Positions 25,901 to 33,189 of a stretch of 33,189 nt of DNA are shown here, piece after piece. Location of the stretch: positions 1-33,189 of the forward strand of contig NZ_RHOM01000023.1 in assembly GCF_003946515.1 (NCBI RefSeq), in the 5' to 3' direction. Under the pieces are notes generated by a model that was given only the letters and a program-made list of their open reading frames with translations, searched no databases and was not told the DNA's origin. Made by a program: the position numbers and the translations under genes. Each line of letters opens with the position of its first letter. The stretch's first letter is position 1. The DNA comes from Companilactobacillus zhongbaensis. Its GTDB lineage: Bacteria > Bacillota > Bacilli > Lactobacillales > Lactobacillaceae.

Positions 25901-28525
25901 ATGCGCGGACAAAGAGAACAAACTAAGAAAGTTAAAAAGAGAAAATGGCCAAAAATCTTATTGGCTATCATAGTTATCTTCATCATTGCTGCAGGTGCAG
26001 TCTGGTTTAAATTTGGTTCCTTAGTCAAGACTGCAATTGCTGATGGATATTCCTATAGCAAACGACTCGATGCCAAAGACTTTTATCCGAAAAATTCTAC
26101 TATTATATATGATAAGAATGGTAAGGAACTGACTAAGTTCTCCAGGTCAGATTCAGACTACACTAAATCAGCTGATATCAATCCCATGATCAAGAAAGGG
26201 TTGGTCGAAGTCGAGGATAGTCGTTTTTACATACATCATGGTGTCGATACATATGCCATCATGAGATCGATAGCTTCGAGAATCTTCGAGCATCGTGTTC
26301 AAGGTGGTTCGACATTGACACAGCAACTAGTAAAAAATGTCGTTCTAAAAGATCAATCGCAAACAGCGTCTCGGAAAATAAAAGAGATGGTTATTTCCCA
26401 GGAAATAGAAAAGAAGTTTAGCAAGAAACAATTGTTAGAATTTTATATTAATGATGTTTACATGGGACATGCTACTTATGGATTTAGTAGTGCGGCGCAA
26501 TATTATTTTTCCAAAGATCAAAATGAGCTAAGTTTGGAACAAATTGCTATGTTGATTGGGATTCCCAACAACCCGGTTTATTATGATCCAGTTACTTATC
26601 CAGAACGTTCTGTTAAACGTCGTAATATGGTTTTGAGTATTATGAATCGTGAAGGATTAATTTCTAAAAAGCAATATTCAACCGCACGCAAGAAACCACT
26701 CGGGTTAAAAGTTAATCAGCATACTTTTGATAATGACATTTCTAAAAACTATGCAATTAATTATGCGATGAACAATGCTACGGAAGAACTCATGAAATCA
26801 TCTGGTTTTTCTATGCAGTATAGTTTCAAGACTAATGAAGAAAGAACTAAGTATGAGCAAAAGTATCAACAAGCTTATCAAAGAGCTCTTGGTCAATTAA
26901 TGAGTGGAGGCTTCGACATTCACACAACTATCGATTCCGAACTCCAATCCAAGATCGAATCACTTGTTAATGATACCTATGCAGGAAACACAGGTCGAGA
27001 TTCTGATGGAAAATTGCAGCCACAGGTATCAAGTACTGTCGTAGATAATGATTCTGGAGACGTGTTGGCGATCGTAGGTGGACGAGGTACTGAAAGCGAC
27101 CAATTAAATCGCGCTATCAACGGATATCGTCAGCCTGGATCAACTGCTAAACCTTTAGTAGCTTATGCCCCTGCCTTTGAACGTGGGTATTTGCCACAAA
27201 GTACGATCACTGATTCTCCTGTGACTGGAGTTAAAAACTGGTACTCAGGATATCGTGGTTCAATGACTCTGAGATCCGCCTTAGAAAATTCTGTCAATAC
27301 CGTTGCTATGAAGTTGGCAATGCAGGATAAAAATAAGTCTTACTATGATGATCTAACTAAGATGGAGTTTGCTCGACTCACTCCACATGACAAGAATCCT
27401 ATCGTCGCCATCGGTGGTTTTGAATACGGAACTACTACTACGGAAATGGCGTCTGCTTATAGTAGTTTTTCTCGACAAGGAAACTTCATTCATCCAACTA
27501 ACTTGTCCAGTGTTTATGATGACTCCAATGAACGAATGATTTATCAAAACCGTCATACAGAAAAGAAAGTCTATACTTCTGATTCTAGTTATATGACTTT
27601 GAATATTATGCAGTCCGTCATTACAGATGGATTAGGCAAGGCAGCAGCACTCGATAATTACAAATATACTGCTGGTAAGACTGGTTCCACTGATAATAAC
27701 AAGGATTCCTACTTCGTGGGAATGACGCCCATTTTCACCATTGCAACGTGGACGGGTAACGACCATAACACGACCTTAAATTCTGCTCAGCAACAATTAC
27801 CGATGAAGGTTTTTAAAGCCGAAGGAGAATACTTGGTCGATCAATTAGGTCAAAAGGAAACTGATTTTAAGAAGCCAAGTAATATTAAAGTGTCAGGTGA
27901 TCATTTGTCAGTCTACGAGTCGAAAAAGACACAATCGATCCAAGATGTCATCTACACGAATTTTAACGACTTCAATTCTGCACAAGAAAAGAAAAACAGT
28001 GAGCGACTTTTTAACATGGACTATCGGATCATTTATCATCTTTCTAAGAAGGAAGAATATAAACGTGAATCTAAAGTTAAAAAAGCACTCGACGAATACA
28101 AGCAGTCTCCAATCAAAAAGGAATCTCAATACGAATCGAAATTGAATCAACTTCAAAAGATCCGTTATTTGAACATCAACGTTAAACGTCAAAAGGCTAA
28201 GAAGAAATTCGCTGCCGAGATCTTAGATCTACAAAAGCAGTTGAACTTAGCTCAAGCTTCTTTTGAAGCTGAAAAGGAAAATAGTCGTCTATCGAAATAC
28301 AATACTGAGAAACGAAAGATCCAAGCTGAACGTAATCAGCAGCGTAAGAAGATGGTCGATAAACTCATGCCTCAATACAACCAGCAAGTCGAAAAAGTTA
28401 AACAAGCATATAAGAACGATGATGCTGACAAAGAAGATCAGAAACAAGAACTGATCAACATCATGAACGAAATAAGAAGTTATGGTGGAACTGTCCCTGA
28501 TTTGAAACTTTACATTAACGATTAA
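25901..28525 (+). CDS. Class A penicillin-binding protein with a long charged C-terminal tail
   Basis: 874 aa. A bifunctional peptidoglycan synthase. A cytoplasmic Lys/Arg start and one membrane helix (18-36) precede the glycosyltransferase domain, with catalytic Glu105 in EDSRFYIHHG and QGGSTLTQQ (134-142). The transpeptidase domain has STAK with nucleophile Ser414, SVN (464-466) and KTG (593-595). The part beyond ~665 is unusual: over 200 residues very rich in Lys, Gln and Glu (about 690-860), predicted by eye to be a long coiled coil with no recognised wall-binding domain. GGGGAT precedes the ATG. It is operonic with the unknown protein upstream and ends at a bidirectional terminator. Confidence 0.93.
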   Translation: MRGQREQTKKVKKRKWPKILLAIIVIFIIAAGAVWFKFGSLVKTAIADGYSYSKRLDAKDFYPKNSTIIYDKNGKELTKFSRSDSDYTKSADINPMIKKGLVEVEDSRFYIHHGVDTYAIMRSIASRIFEHRVQGGSTLTQQLVKNVVLKDQSQTASRKIKEMVISQEIEKKFSKKQLLEFYINDVYMGHATYGFSSAAQYYFSKDQNELSLEQIAMLIGIPNNPVYYDPVTYPERSVKRRNMVLSIMNREGLISKKQYSTARKKPLGLKVNQHTFDNDISKNYAINYAMNNATEELMKSSGFSMQYSFKTNEERTKYEQKYQQAYQRALGQLMSGGFDIHTTIDSELQSKIESLVNDTYAGNTGRDSDGKLQPQVSSTVVDNDSGDVLAIVGGRGTESDQLNRAINGYRQPGSTAKPLVAYAPAFERGYLPQSTITDSPVTGVKNWYSGYRGSMTLRSALENSVNTVAMKLAMQDKNKSYYDDLTKMEFARLTPHDKNPIVAIGGFEYGTTTTEMASAYSSFSRQGNFIHPTNLSSVYDDSNERMIYQNRHTEKKVYTSDSSYMTLNIMQSVITDGLGKAAALDNYKYTAGKTGSTDNNKDSYFVGMTPIFTIATWTGNDHNTTLNSAQQQLPMKVFKAEGEYLVDQLGQKETDFKKPSNIKVSGDHLSVYESKKTQSIQDVIYTNFNDFNSAQEKKNSERLFNMDYRIIYHLSKKEEYKRESKVKKALDEYKQSPIKKESQYESKLNQLQKIRYLNINVKRQKAKKKFAAEILDLQKQLNLAQASFEAEKENSRLSKYNTEKRKIQAERNQQRKKMVDKLMPQYNQQVEKVKQAYKNDDADKEDQKQELINIMNEIRSYGGTVPDLKLYIND

Positions 28526-28567
28526 AAAAGACCCCTTAACTAGTAAACTAGTCAAAGGGGTCTTTTA
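28525..28567. terminator. Bidirectional terminator after the PBP gene
   Basis: AAAAGACCCCTT / AAAGGGGTCTTTT with an inner CTAG / CTAG pair, A-tract and T-tract on both sides. It is shared with the convergent exporter gene, whose stop lies inside it. Confidence 0.9.
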
Positions 28568-29026
28568 TTCTATTCGGTTACGATTTGCTCGTATCATCTT
28601 CAGTCGTCTGATCGATGTCGCAAAGTATGGGGTAGTGAATAATCCAATCGCGATGAAGGATGCAATCAAAAACGTTTGCAGTCCTTGGTTGATCGAGCCC
28701 GAGTAATTACTCTGGACCATGTAGAGAATCGTTCGATAGGCGTTTCCCCCGGGAACTAAATTAACTAAGCAGGGGATAACGATAATGTTTTCTGGTAGAT
28801 GATACATTCTAGCAAAGTAGTAGGCCAAGATTCCGATGATGAAAGCACCAACGTAATTGGCAATCAAGATATTCATATGTGAGTAGTTTTTTAAGATGTA
28901 AAAGACGGTCCAACTCAAAGCACCAGTTATCCCGATGATCCCGGCAGCTCTTCTGGGAGCATTGGTGATCAGCGAAAAACCGATGGCGGATAGTCCACCT
29001 AGTACAACATTCAAGAAAATGTCCAT
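28565..29026 (-). CDS. ThrE-type exporter, small subunit (YjjB-like, DUF3815)
   Basis: 153 aa, almost entirely membrane-embedded (about four helices). It contains the family motif CLVNLVPGGNAYRTI (about 85-100). Split ThrE transporters consist of a DUF1212 protein (YjjP-like) and a DUF3815 protein such as this one; characterised members export threonine/serine or succinate. The ATG at 29026 has GGAGG upstream. It lies 9 bases after the larger partner. The substrate here is not determinable. Confidence 0.9.
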   Translation of the reverse strand: MDIFLNVVLGGLSAIGFSLITNAPRRAAGIIGITGALSWTVFYILKNYSHMNILIANYVGAFIIGILAYYFARMYHLPENIIVIPCLVNLVPGGNAYRTILYMVQSNYSGSINQGLQTFLIASFIAIGLFTTPYFATSIRRLKMIRANRNRIE

Positions 29027-29035
29027 GAGAGCCTC

Positions 29036-29785
29036 CTAAAAGATGATCAAGGCACTAGCAATACCAAAACCGATACTGCTGGCGACTAGTAGTGAGTCTA
29101 AGAATTTAACCATACTGCTCAAGGCGTGCCGCATAACTAATTCCCGGATAGCATTGGTGATCGCTACTCCTGGAACTAACGGCATGATCGCCCCAATGAT
29201 GATCGTATGATATTGCGTGACTAGTCCAAGACTTTTTAAAATGATCCCTAGAAGGGCGATAATAAATCCAGCGATGAACAAGTCAGCATATGGGAGCATC
29301 GACAGCTTTGACAAGGTGTAGGAGATAGTATATCCAATGATCCCAACGAAAAAGCAGTAAATGAAGTAGTACAGTGGCATTTTAAAGAGTAACATCGGAG
29401 CCATTGAGACGAAGCCCGCTCCGATCGCTTTGATCGTAAACGGAAAGTCTGCTGTTCGTTTATACTTGTAAAGATGGTCGATGTGGATCCGGAATTCATC
29501 AGGGGTCATCGTCTTTACTGCCAACTGTCGTGACATCGTGTTGATCTCATCGATCATTTGTAAATTGGTCCCTCCAAGGCGGGCCTTGATGAATTTATAA
29601 CTTTTATGGTTGATTTCGATAAAAATGGCTGTTACAGTAACGTAGCATTTAACGTCACTACCTAATGAAGCTCCGATCCGTTCAACGGTATCCTCGACAC
29701 GGTATGTTTCCGCACCACCGTTGACTAGTAGATAGGCAGTTTTTAGACATAGGTCAGATAGATCATGTGTGGCTAGTTGTTCCAT
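29036..29785 (-). CDS. ThrE-type exporter, large subunit (YjjP-like, DUF1212)
   Basis: 249 aa. The N-terminal soluble part has the family motif NGGAETYRVEDTVERIGASLG split over residues ~18-38. About five membrane helices follow from residue ~115, with LMPLVPG-type residues (IMPLVPGVAITNAIRE) in the C-terminal half. It forms a two-gene operon with the small subunit. AGGTGA precedes the ATG at 29785. The operon is oriented against replication, like the orphan at 23.6 kb. Confidence 0.92.
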   Translation of the reverse strand: MEQLATHDLSDLCLKTAYLLVNGGAETYRVEDTVERIGASLGSDVKCYVTVTAIFIEINHKSYKFIKARLGGTNLQMIDEINTMSRQLAVKTMTPDEFRIHIDHLYKYKRTADFPFTIKAIGAGFVSMAPMLLFKMPLYYFIYCFFVGIIGYTISYTLSKLSMLPYADLFIAGFIIALLGIILKSLGLVTQYHTIIIGAIMPLVPGVAITNAIRELVMRHALSSMVKFLDSLLVASSIGFGIASALIIF

Positions 29786-29959
29786 AAAATCACCTGCTTT
29801 GTGGTAGTCTTAGTCGTTCAATTTGACAGAATATTTGAATCTTTTATAATTATTTGAGATGTGCGAAGTCATGATTTTTTAAATCGATCACTTATGACTA
29901 CTATTTTAATCTTAAAAAAACAAATAATTGTGGTTACGTTTAATATATAACAAAATTAC

Positions 29960-29988
29960 TGACTGGAACTATACTTAAGCTGTATAAT
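29960..29988 (+). promoter_or_regulatory. Promoter of the LCP gene
   Basis: TGACTG (29960-29965), a 17-nt spacer and a perfect TATAAT (29983-29988), about 58 bases before the gene. The rest of the 260-base gap is AT-rich. An imperfect inverted repeat (GTCATGATTT ... AAATCGATCACTTATGAC, about 29868-29898) near the exporter start might be regulatory. Confidence 0.55.
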
Positions 29989-30046
29989 ATTATTTTATTG
30001 TCGAATAATGATTTAGATCGTACATTAAACTTAATGGAGTTTATCT

Positions 30047-31201
30047 ATGAATAACAATAATAACATGTCGCGGCAACGTCGTAAGTTAACACATAACAAT
30101 GCTTTGGCTTCTAACAATGCAGGCAGGGTCAGTAAGGCTTTTTTGAAGCTCTTAGGTCTTACACTATTGATCGCCTTTTTCGTCGTAGGTGCGTACGGAT
30201 TTAGACTATATGCGCAAGCTCAAGGATCACTAGACAAGACTTTCCAACCTCTAGCAGGTAAGCAAGCTTCAACGAAGATCTCGGAGAGTAAGCCTGTTTC
30301 GATCCTACTATTAGGTGTCGATACTACTGACAACGGTATCCGTGATACTGAGACTAACTATAAGGGTAATTCTGATACGATGATCGTAGTCACAGTCAAT
30401 CCTAAGACTAAGAAGACTACGATGGTGTCGATCCCTCGTGATACGATGACTCAGATCTGGAAGAGCCAAAACAATAACACTAAGAAGATTCAAAAAATCA
30501 ACTCAGCTTATAACATTGGAGATGCGGGCAGTGCGGTCGTAACGACTGAAAAACTGATCAATGTGCCAATTGATTACTATATTAAGGTCGATTTCAATTC
30601 ATTGAAGAAAATCGTTAATAGTGTCGGTGGTGTTGATGTCGATGTTCCATTCAGCTTCTCCTACGGTGACTCTGGTGAGAAACCATCTAACTTCACCAAG
30701 GGACAAATGCATCTTAATGGAAAACAAGCACTTGATTATGCGAGAATGAGACACGAAGATCCTAATGGTGACTATGGTCGTCAACAGAGACAAAGACAGA
30801 TCATATCTGCCATCATCAAGAGTGCTGCTAGTGCTAAGACCTTTACTCATTTCAAGGACGTACTGGATAGTATTTCCGATTCGATGACTACCAACTTAAG
30901 TTTCAACGATATGCAGACGATGTTCTTCAACTATCGTGATGCTGCTGATGACATCAAATCTGACCATTTACAAGGTTATGGTCAAATGGTCGACGGTGTT
31001 TCTTATGAGTTAGCTTCTACTAAGGAGATCCAACGAGTTTCGGATAAACTCCGTAAACAATTGGAATTACCAGAAGAAACAGTCAATAATGAGGAAACAA
31101 GACTTAACCGTTTGAATCAAAGACGAGGTTTCTCATTCAACTATGAAGGGGATATCCCACAGACATACAAAGTATATAAGAGTAATCAAACATCAGAATA
31201 A
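30047..31201 (+). CDS. LytR-CpsA-Psr (LCP) family cell-wall ligase
   Basis: 384 aa. LCP proteins transfer teichoic acids or capsule polymers from a lipid carrier to peptidoglycan. An Asn-rich cytoplasmic start (NNNNN), one membrane helix (33-52) and the LCP domain (about 78-245) are seen. The domain shows ILLLGVDTTD, SDTMIVVTVNP, the arginine-containing VSIPRDT and the DYARMRHEDPNGDYGRQQRQ block with conserved Asp and Arg residues. The last ~100 residues are helical and family-typical. It probably acts outside the membrane together with the nearby PBP, though not in one operon. Confidence 0.95.
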   Translation: MNNNNNMSRQRRKLTHNNALASNNAGRVSKAFLKLLGLTLLIAFFVVGAYGFRLYAQAQGSLDKTFQPLAGKQASTKISESKPVSILLLGVDTTDNGIRDTETNYKGNSDTMIVVTVNPKTKKTTMVSIPRDTMTQIWKSQNNNTKKIQKINSAYNIGDAGSAVVTTEKLINVPIDYYIKVDFNSLKKIVNSVGGVDVDVPFSFSYGDSGEKPSNFTKGQMHLNGKQALDYARMRHEDPNGDYGRQQRQRQIISAIIKSAASAKTFTHFKDVLDSISDSMTTNLSFNDMQTMFFNYRDAADDIKSDHLQGYGQMVDGVSYELASTKEIQRVSDKLRKQLELPEETVNNEETRLNRLNQRRGFSFNYEGDIPQTYKVYKSNQTSE

Positions 31202-31209
31202 TTATGTTT

Positions 31210-31240
31210 GAGGCTGAGGCGAAAACACCGTCTCAGCCTC
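31210..31240 (+). terminator. Hairpin after the LCP gene
   Basis: GAGGCTGAGGCG / CGTCTCAGCCTC, 12 bp with one G-U, 7-nt loop. It resembles the GAGGCTGAG-type hairpins common between lactobacillus genes. The T-tract is poor (TTATCATG), so it may be a weak terminator or processing site. Confidence 0.65.
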
Positions 31241-31264
31241 TTATCATGTAGAAGGAAGTAAATT

Positions 31265-32806
31265 ATGAGCGTTTTAGAAGTACAACATCTCACACAACAG
31301 TTTTTGGACAAAAGATTGTATGATGATGCTAATTTACAAGTAAATAAAGAAGATCACTTAGGTATCACTGGCCAAAATGGTGTCGGAAAGAGTACTTTCA
31401 TCAAGATATTAACGGGACAACTGGAACCAGATGAAGGTAAGATCACTTGGCAAAAACACTTAACGGTAGGGTACTTGGACCAGCAAGCAAAGCTTGAACC
31501 AGGGATGACTATCAGAGAATATCTCCAGACAGCATTTGCCGACCTTTTTAAGGCTAACGACCAATTAACCGAGATCTATATGAATGATCCTAGTGAAGAA
31601 GACTTGGAAAAAGCCGGGAAACTTCAAGAAAAACTCGACGCCAATGACTTTTATGAGATCGACACAAAGATAGAACAAGTAGCTACCGGTCTAGGATTGG
31701 ATGCTATTGGTTATGACCACGATGTATCCAAACTATCGGGTGGTCAGCGTTCAAAGATTATCTTGGCCAAGATCTTATTGGAAAATCCCGATATGATCTT
31801 ATTAGATGAGCCCACTAACTACTTAGATACTAACCACATCGAATGGCTCTCAGACTATTTGAACAATTTCACCGGCGCATTCATCGTAATTTCCCACGAT
31901 TACGGCTTTTTAGATAAGATCGTTAACTGTATTGCTGACATCGAATTCGGTAAGATCACCAAATATACCGGAAGTCTCAAACAAGTTACTAAGCAAAAAG
32001 CCGCTAATAAGGAAACTTATATGAAGGCTTATACTAAGCAGCAAGAAAAAATCGCCAAGACTAAAGCTTATATCCGTAAGTTTAAGGCTGGTTCTCGTTC
32101 TAAGAGTGCCAAGAGTAGGGAAAAGCAGCTTTCGCATATGGATGTCTTAACACCTCCAGGGAACAAGACTATCGCTAGCTTCAACTTCCCATACCAGGAG
32201 ATCCCAAGTTCTCGGATGGTACTAGAAGTAAATGACTTGAAGATTGGTTATGAAAAGCCTCTATTTGAGCAAGAACTAAACTTCTCTCTTATTAGTGGTG
32301 AAAAAATGGTCATCAAAGGATTCAATGGTATCGGTAAAACTACCTTGATCAAGACTCTCTTAGGGATGTTAAAACCACAAGCAGGTAACTTTGACTTCTC
32401 TGATGTAGTGAAAGTAGGTTACTTCAAGCAAGACTTGATCTGGAAGTCTAACCTAGATACACCATTCAAGGTAGTAAGTGAAGACCATCCAGAGTCAGAC
32501 AATAAAGAAGTAAGACAGATCTTAGCTAGGACAGGACTAACTAATCAACAGATCATGTCACCACTACGCTCTCTTTCTGGTGGGGAGCAGACTAAAGTTA
32601 AGCTAGCCGATTTGATGTTTGCACCAACAAACTTCTTATTCATGGATGAGCCAACTAACCACTTAGATGATGAGAGCAAAGCATCACTTAGAAAAGGGCT
32701 CCGTAACTATCCGGGATCAGTCATCTTAGTAACCCACGAAGAGGACTTTTATAGTAGTGACTGGATAGATAAAGTTCTTGATATTGAACAAATTAAAAAG
32801 AATTGA
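31265..32806 (+). CDS. ABC-F family ATPase
   Basis: 513 aa, two ABC domains in tandem with no membrane part. The first has GQNGVGKST (36-44), LSGGQ (157-161) and DEPTNYLD. The second has GFNGIGKTT (352-360), LSGGE and DEPTNHLD. The linker between them (about 240-300) is rich in Lys and Arg, as in the P-site-tRNA-contacting linker of ribosome-acting members. Such proteins act on stalled or antibiotic-bound ribosomes; this one could be a translation factor or give antibiotic protection, which cannot be told from sequence by eye. Expression comes from a leader after the LCP hairpin, with an AAGGAAG ribosome-binding site. Confidence 0.93.
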   Translation: MSVLEVQHLTQQFLDKRLYDDANLQVNKEDHLGITGQNGVGKSTFIKILTGQLEPDEGKITWQKHLTVGYLDQQAKLEPGMTIREYLQTAFADLFKANDQLTEIYMNDPSEEDLEKAGKLQEKLDANDFYEIDTKIEQVATGLGLDAIGYDHDVSKLSGGQRSKIILAKILLENPDMILLDEPTNYLDTNHIEWLSDYLNNFTGAFIVISHDYGFLDKIVNCIADIEFGKITKYTGSLKQVTKQKAANKETYMKAYTKQQEKIAKTKAYIRKFKAGSRSKSAKSREKQLSHMDVLTPPGNKTIASFNFPYQEIPSSRMVLEVNDLKIGYEKPLFEQELNFSLISGEKMVIKGFNGIGKTTLIKTLLGMLKPQAGNFDFSDVVKVGYFKQDLIWKSNLDTPFKVVSEDHPESDNKEVRQILARTGLTNQQIMSPLRSLSGGEQTKVKLADLMFAPTNFLFMDEPTNHLDDESKASLRKGLRNYPGSVILVTHEEDFYSSDWIDKVLDIEQIKKN

Positions 32807-32824
32807 TTTTTTTAAAAAAATAGC

Positions 32825-32853
32825 TTGCATGTGACTATTCGAATTGGTAAGAT
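32825..32853 (+). promoter_or_regulatory. Tandem promoter 1
   Basis: TTGCAT, 17-nt spacer, TAAGAT. A hairpin (TTGTTGTC / GACAGCAA, 32859-32879) lies at the start of the transcript. This is the most diverged of the four units. Confidence 0.7.
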
Positions 32854-32940
32854 ATTATTTGTTGTCACGAAGACAGCAACGGTATCAAGGGATGTGAGCA
32901 TATGCGAACATCACTTGTTGAGATTATTTTAAAAAACATG

Positions 32941-32969
32941 TTGACGTGAAGTTGACCGTTTGATAAAGT
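32941..32969 (+). promoter_or_regulatory. Tandem promoter 2
   Basis: TTGACG, 17-nt spacer, TAAAGT. It is followed by AAGTTGCT and a short GATGA / TCATC hairpin, as in unit 3. Confidence 0.8.
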
Positions 32970-33049
32970 AATAAAGTTGCTTTCCGGAGTGATAACAAGT
33001 AATGAGATGATCATCATCAAATTGCTTTAAAAATTATCAAAAAAAGTTG

Positions 33050-33078
33050 TTGACATGAGGTTGATGATTCGATATGAT
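33050..33078 (+). promoter_or_regulatory. Tandem promoter 3
   Basis: TTGACA, 17-nt spacer, TATGAT, nearly consensus. TTGCT / AGCAA and GATGAAC / GTTCATC hairpins follow. In unit 2 the matching parts are TTGCT / AGTAA and GATGA / TCATC, so pairing is kept. Confidence 0.88.
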
Positions 33079-33161
33079 AATTAAGTTGCTCCGGTAAGGA
33101 ACGACAAGCAATGAGATGAACTTGTTCATCAAGTTGCTAAGAAAATTATTTTAAAAAGTTG

Positions 33162-33189
33162 TTGACAGATAGTTGATAACATGTTAAAA
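33162..33189 (+). promoter_or_regulatory. Tandem promoter 4, cut by window end
   Basis: TTGACA, 17-nt spacer, then TAAAA at the last bases of the window. The -10 box is incomplete. Confidence 0.75.

Larger units (their letters stand above)
32930..33189 (+). repeat. Tandem promoter-leader repeat, probably upstream of an rRNA operon
   Basis: Promoters 2 to 4 repeat at 109 and 112 bases, and promoter 1 is 116 bases before promoter 2. Each unit has a T/A-rich lead-in (TTATTTTAAAAAG), a promoter with a 17-nt spacer, AAGTTGCT and a small hairpin. Stacked strong promoters of this kind are typical of rRNA operons in lactobacilli; the operon itself would lie beyond the window. Confidence 0.7.

Noticed and set aside
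31265-32806. Specific antibiotic-resistance assignment (Msr/Lsa/Vga type) for the ABC-F gene
   Set aside because: The family is clear, but the linker does not let me assign a resistance subgroup by eye, and housekeeping ABC-F proteins are common in lactobacilli.
32930-33189. CRISPR array
   Set aside because: The repeats are long, imperfect and contain consensus promoters with 17-nt spacers; there are no short identical repeats with unique spacers of constant length.

Overview
The window is the replication-origin region of a low-GC Gram-positive bacterium of the Lactobacillaceae. The gene order rpmH / oriC / dnaA-dnaN-yaaA-recF-gyrB-gyrA-rpsF-ssb-rpsR-gdpP-rplI-dnaB-purA, the AT-rich codon use, the consensus-like sigma-A promoters and a secreted SLAP-like protein all fit. 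A Companilactobacillus-type lactobacillus is my best guess, but the genus is inferred, not proven.

Layout. Left of the origin, genes read leftward: rpmH (46 aa), rnpA, yidC, then mnmE and mnmG (tRNA wobble-uridine modification), then a secreted two-repeat SLAP-like protein, and the first codons of another gene cut by the window edge. The jag/khpB gene often found after yidC and the rsmG-parA-parB genes often found after mnmG are absent here. The origin (about 6040-7950) has DnaA boxes on both sides of dnaA. A DnaA-trio-like tract and an AT-rich segment lie just before dnaN. A further DnaA-box group lies downstream of dnaN, two of its boxes in or beside the loop of a perfect 16-bp inverted repeat. 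Right of the origin come the clamp, RecF, gyrase, S6-SSB-S18, the cyclic-di-AMP phosphodiesterase GdpP, L9, the replicative helicase and adenylosuccinate synthetase, all rightward. A perfect parS site sits between rpsF and ssb.

From 23.6 kb the region is envelope-related: a membrane-anchored orphan (leftward), an unknown secreted or anchored protein plus a class A penicillin-binding protein with a long charged tail (rightward), a two-gene ThrE-type exporter (leftward), an LCP (LytR-CpsA-Psr) cell-wall ligase and an ABC-F ATPase. The last 370 bases hold four regularly spaced strong promoters pointing out of the window, as expected upstream of an rRNA operon.

Most unusual content. Four copies of a GC-rich intergenic element lie at about 103-145, 9198-9283, 9805-9960 and 17612-17777. 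The copies differ in sequence in their outer arms, but those arms remain complementary within a copy. Inner hairpins show compensatory base changes, while an unpaired TGGAAC/TGA loop and a linker stay constant. Three of the four lie just after a terminator and a T/G-rich tract, in the direction of the preceding gene. This looks like an undescribed structured RNA or structured repeat family. A second candidate is a strong promoter followed at once by an intrinsic terminator in the leader of mnmE.
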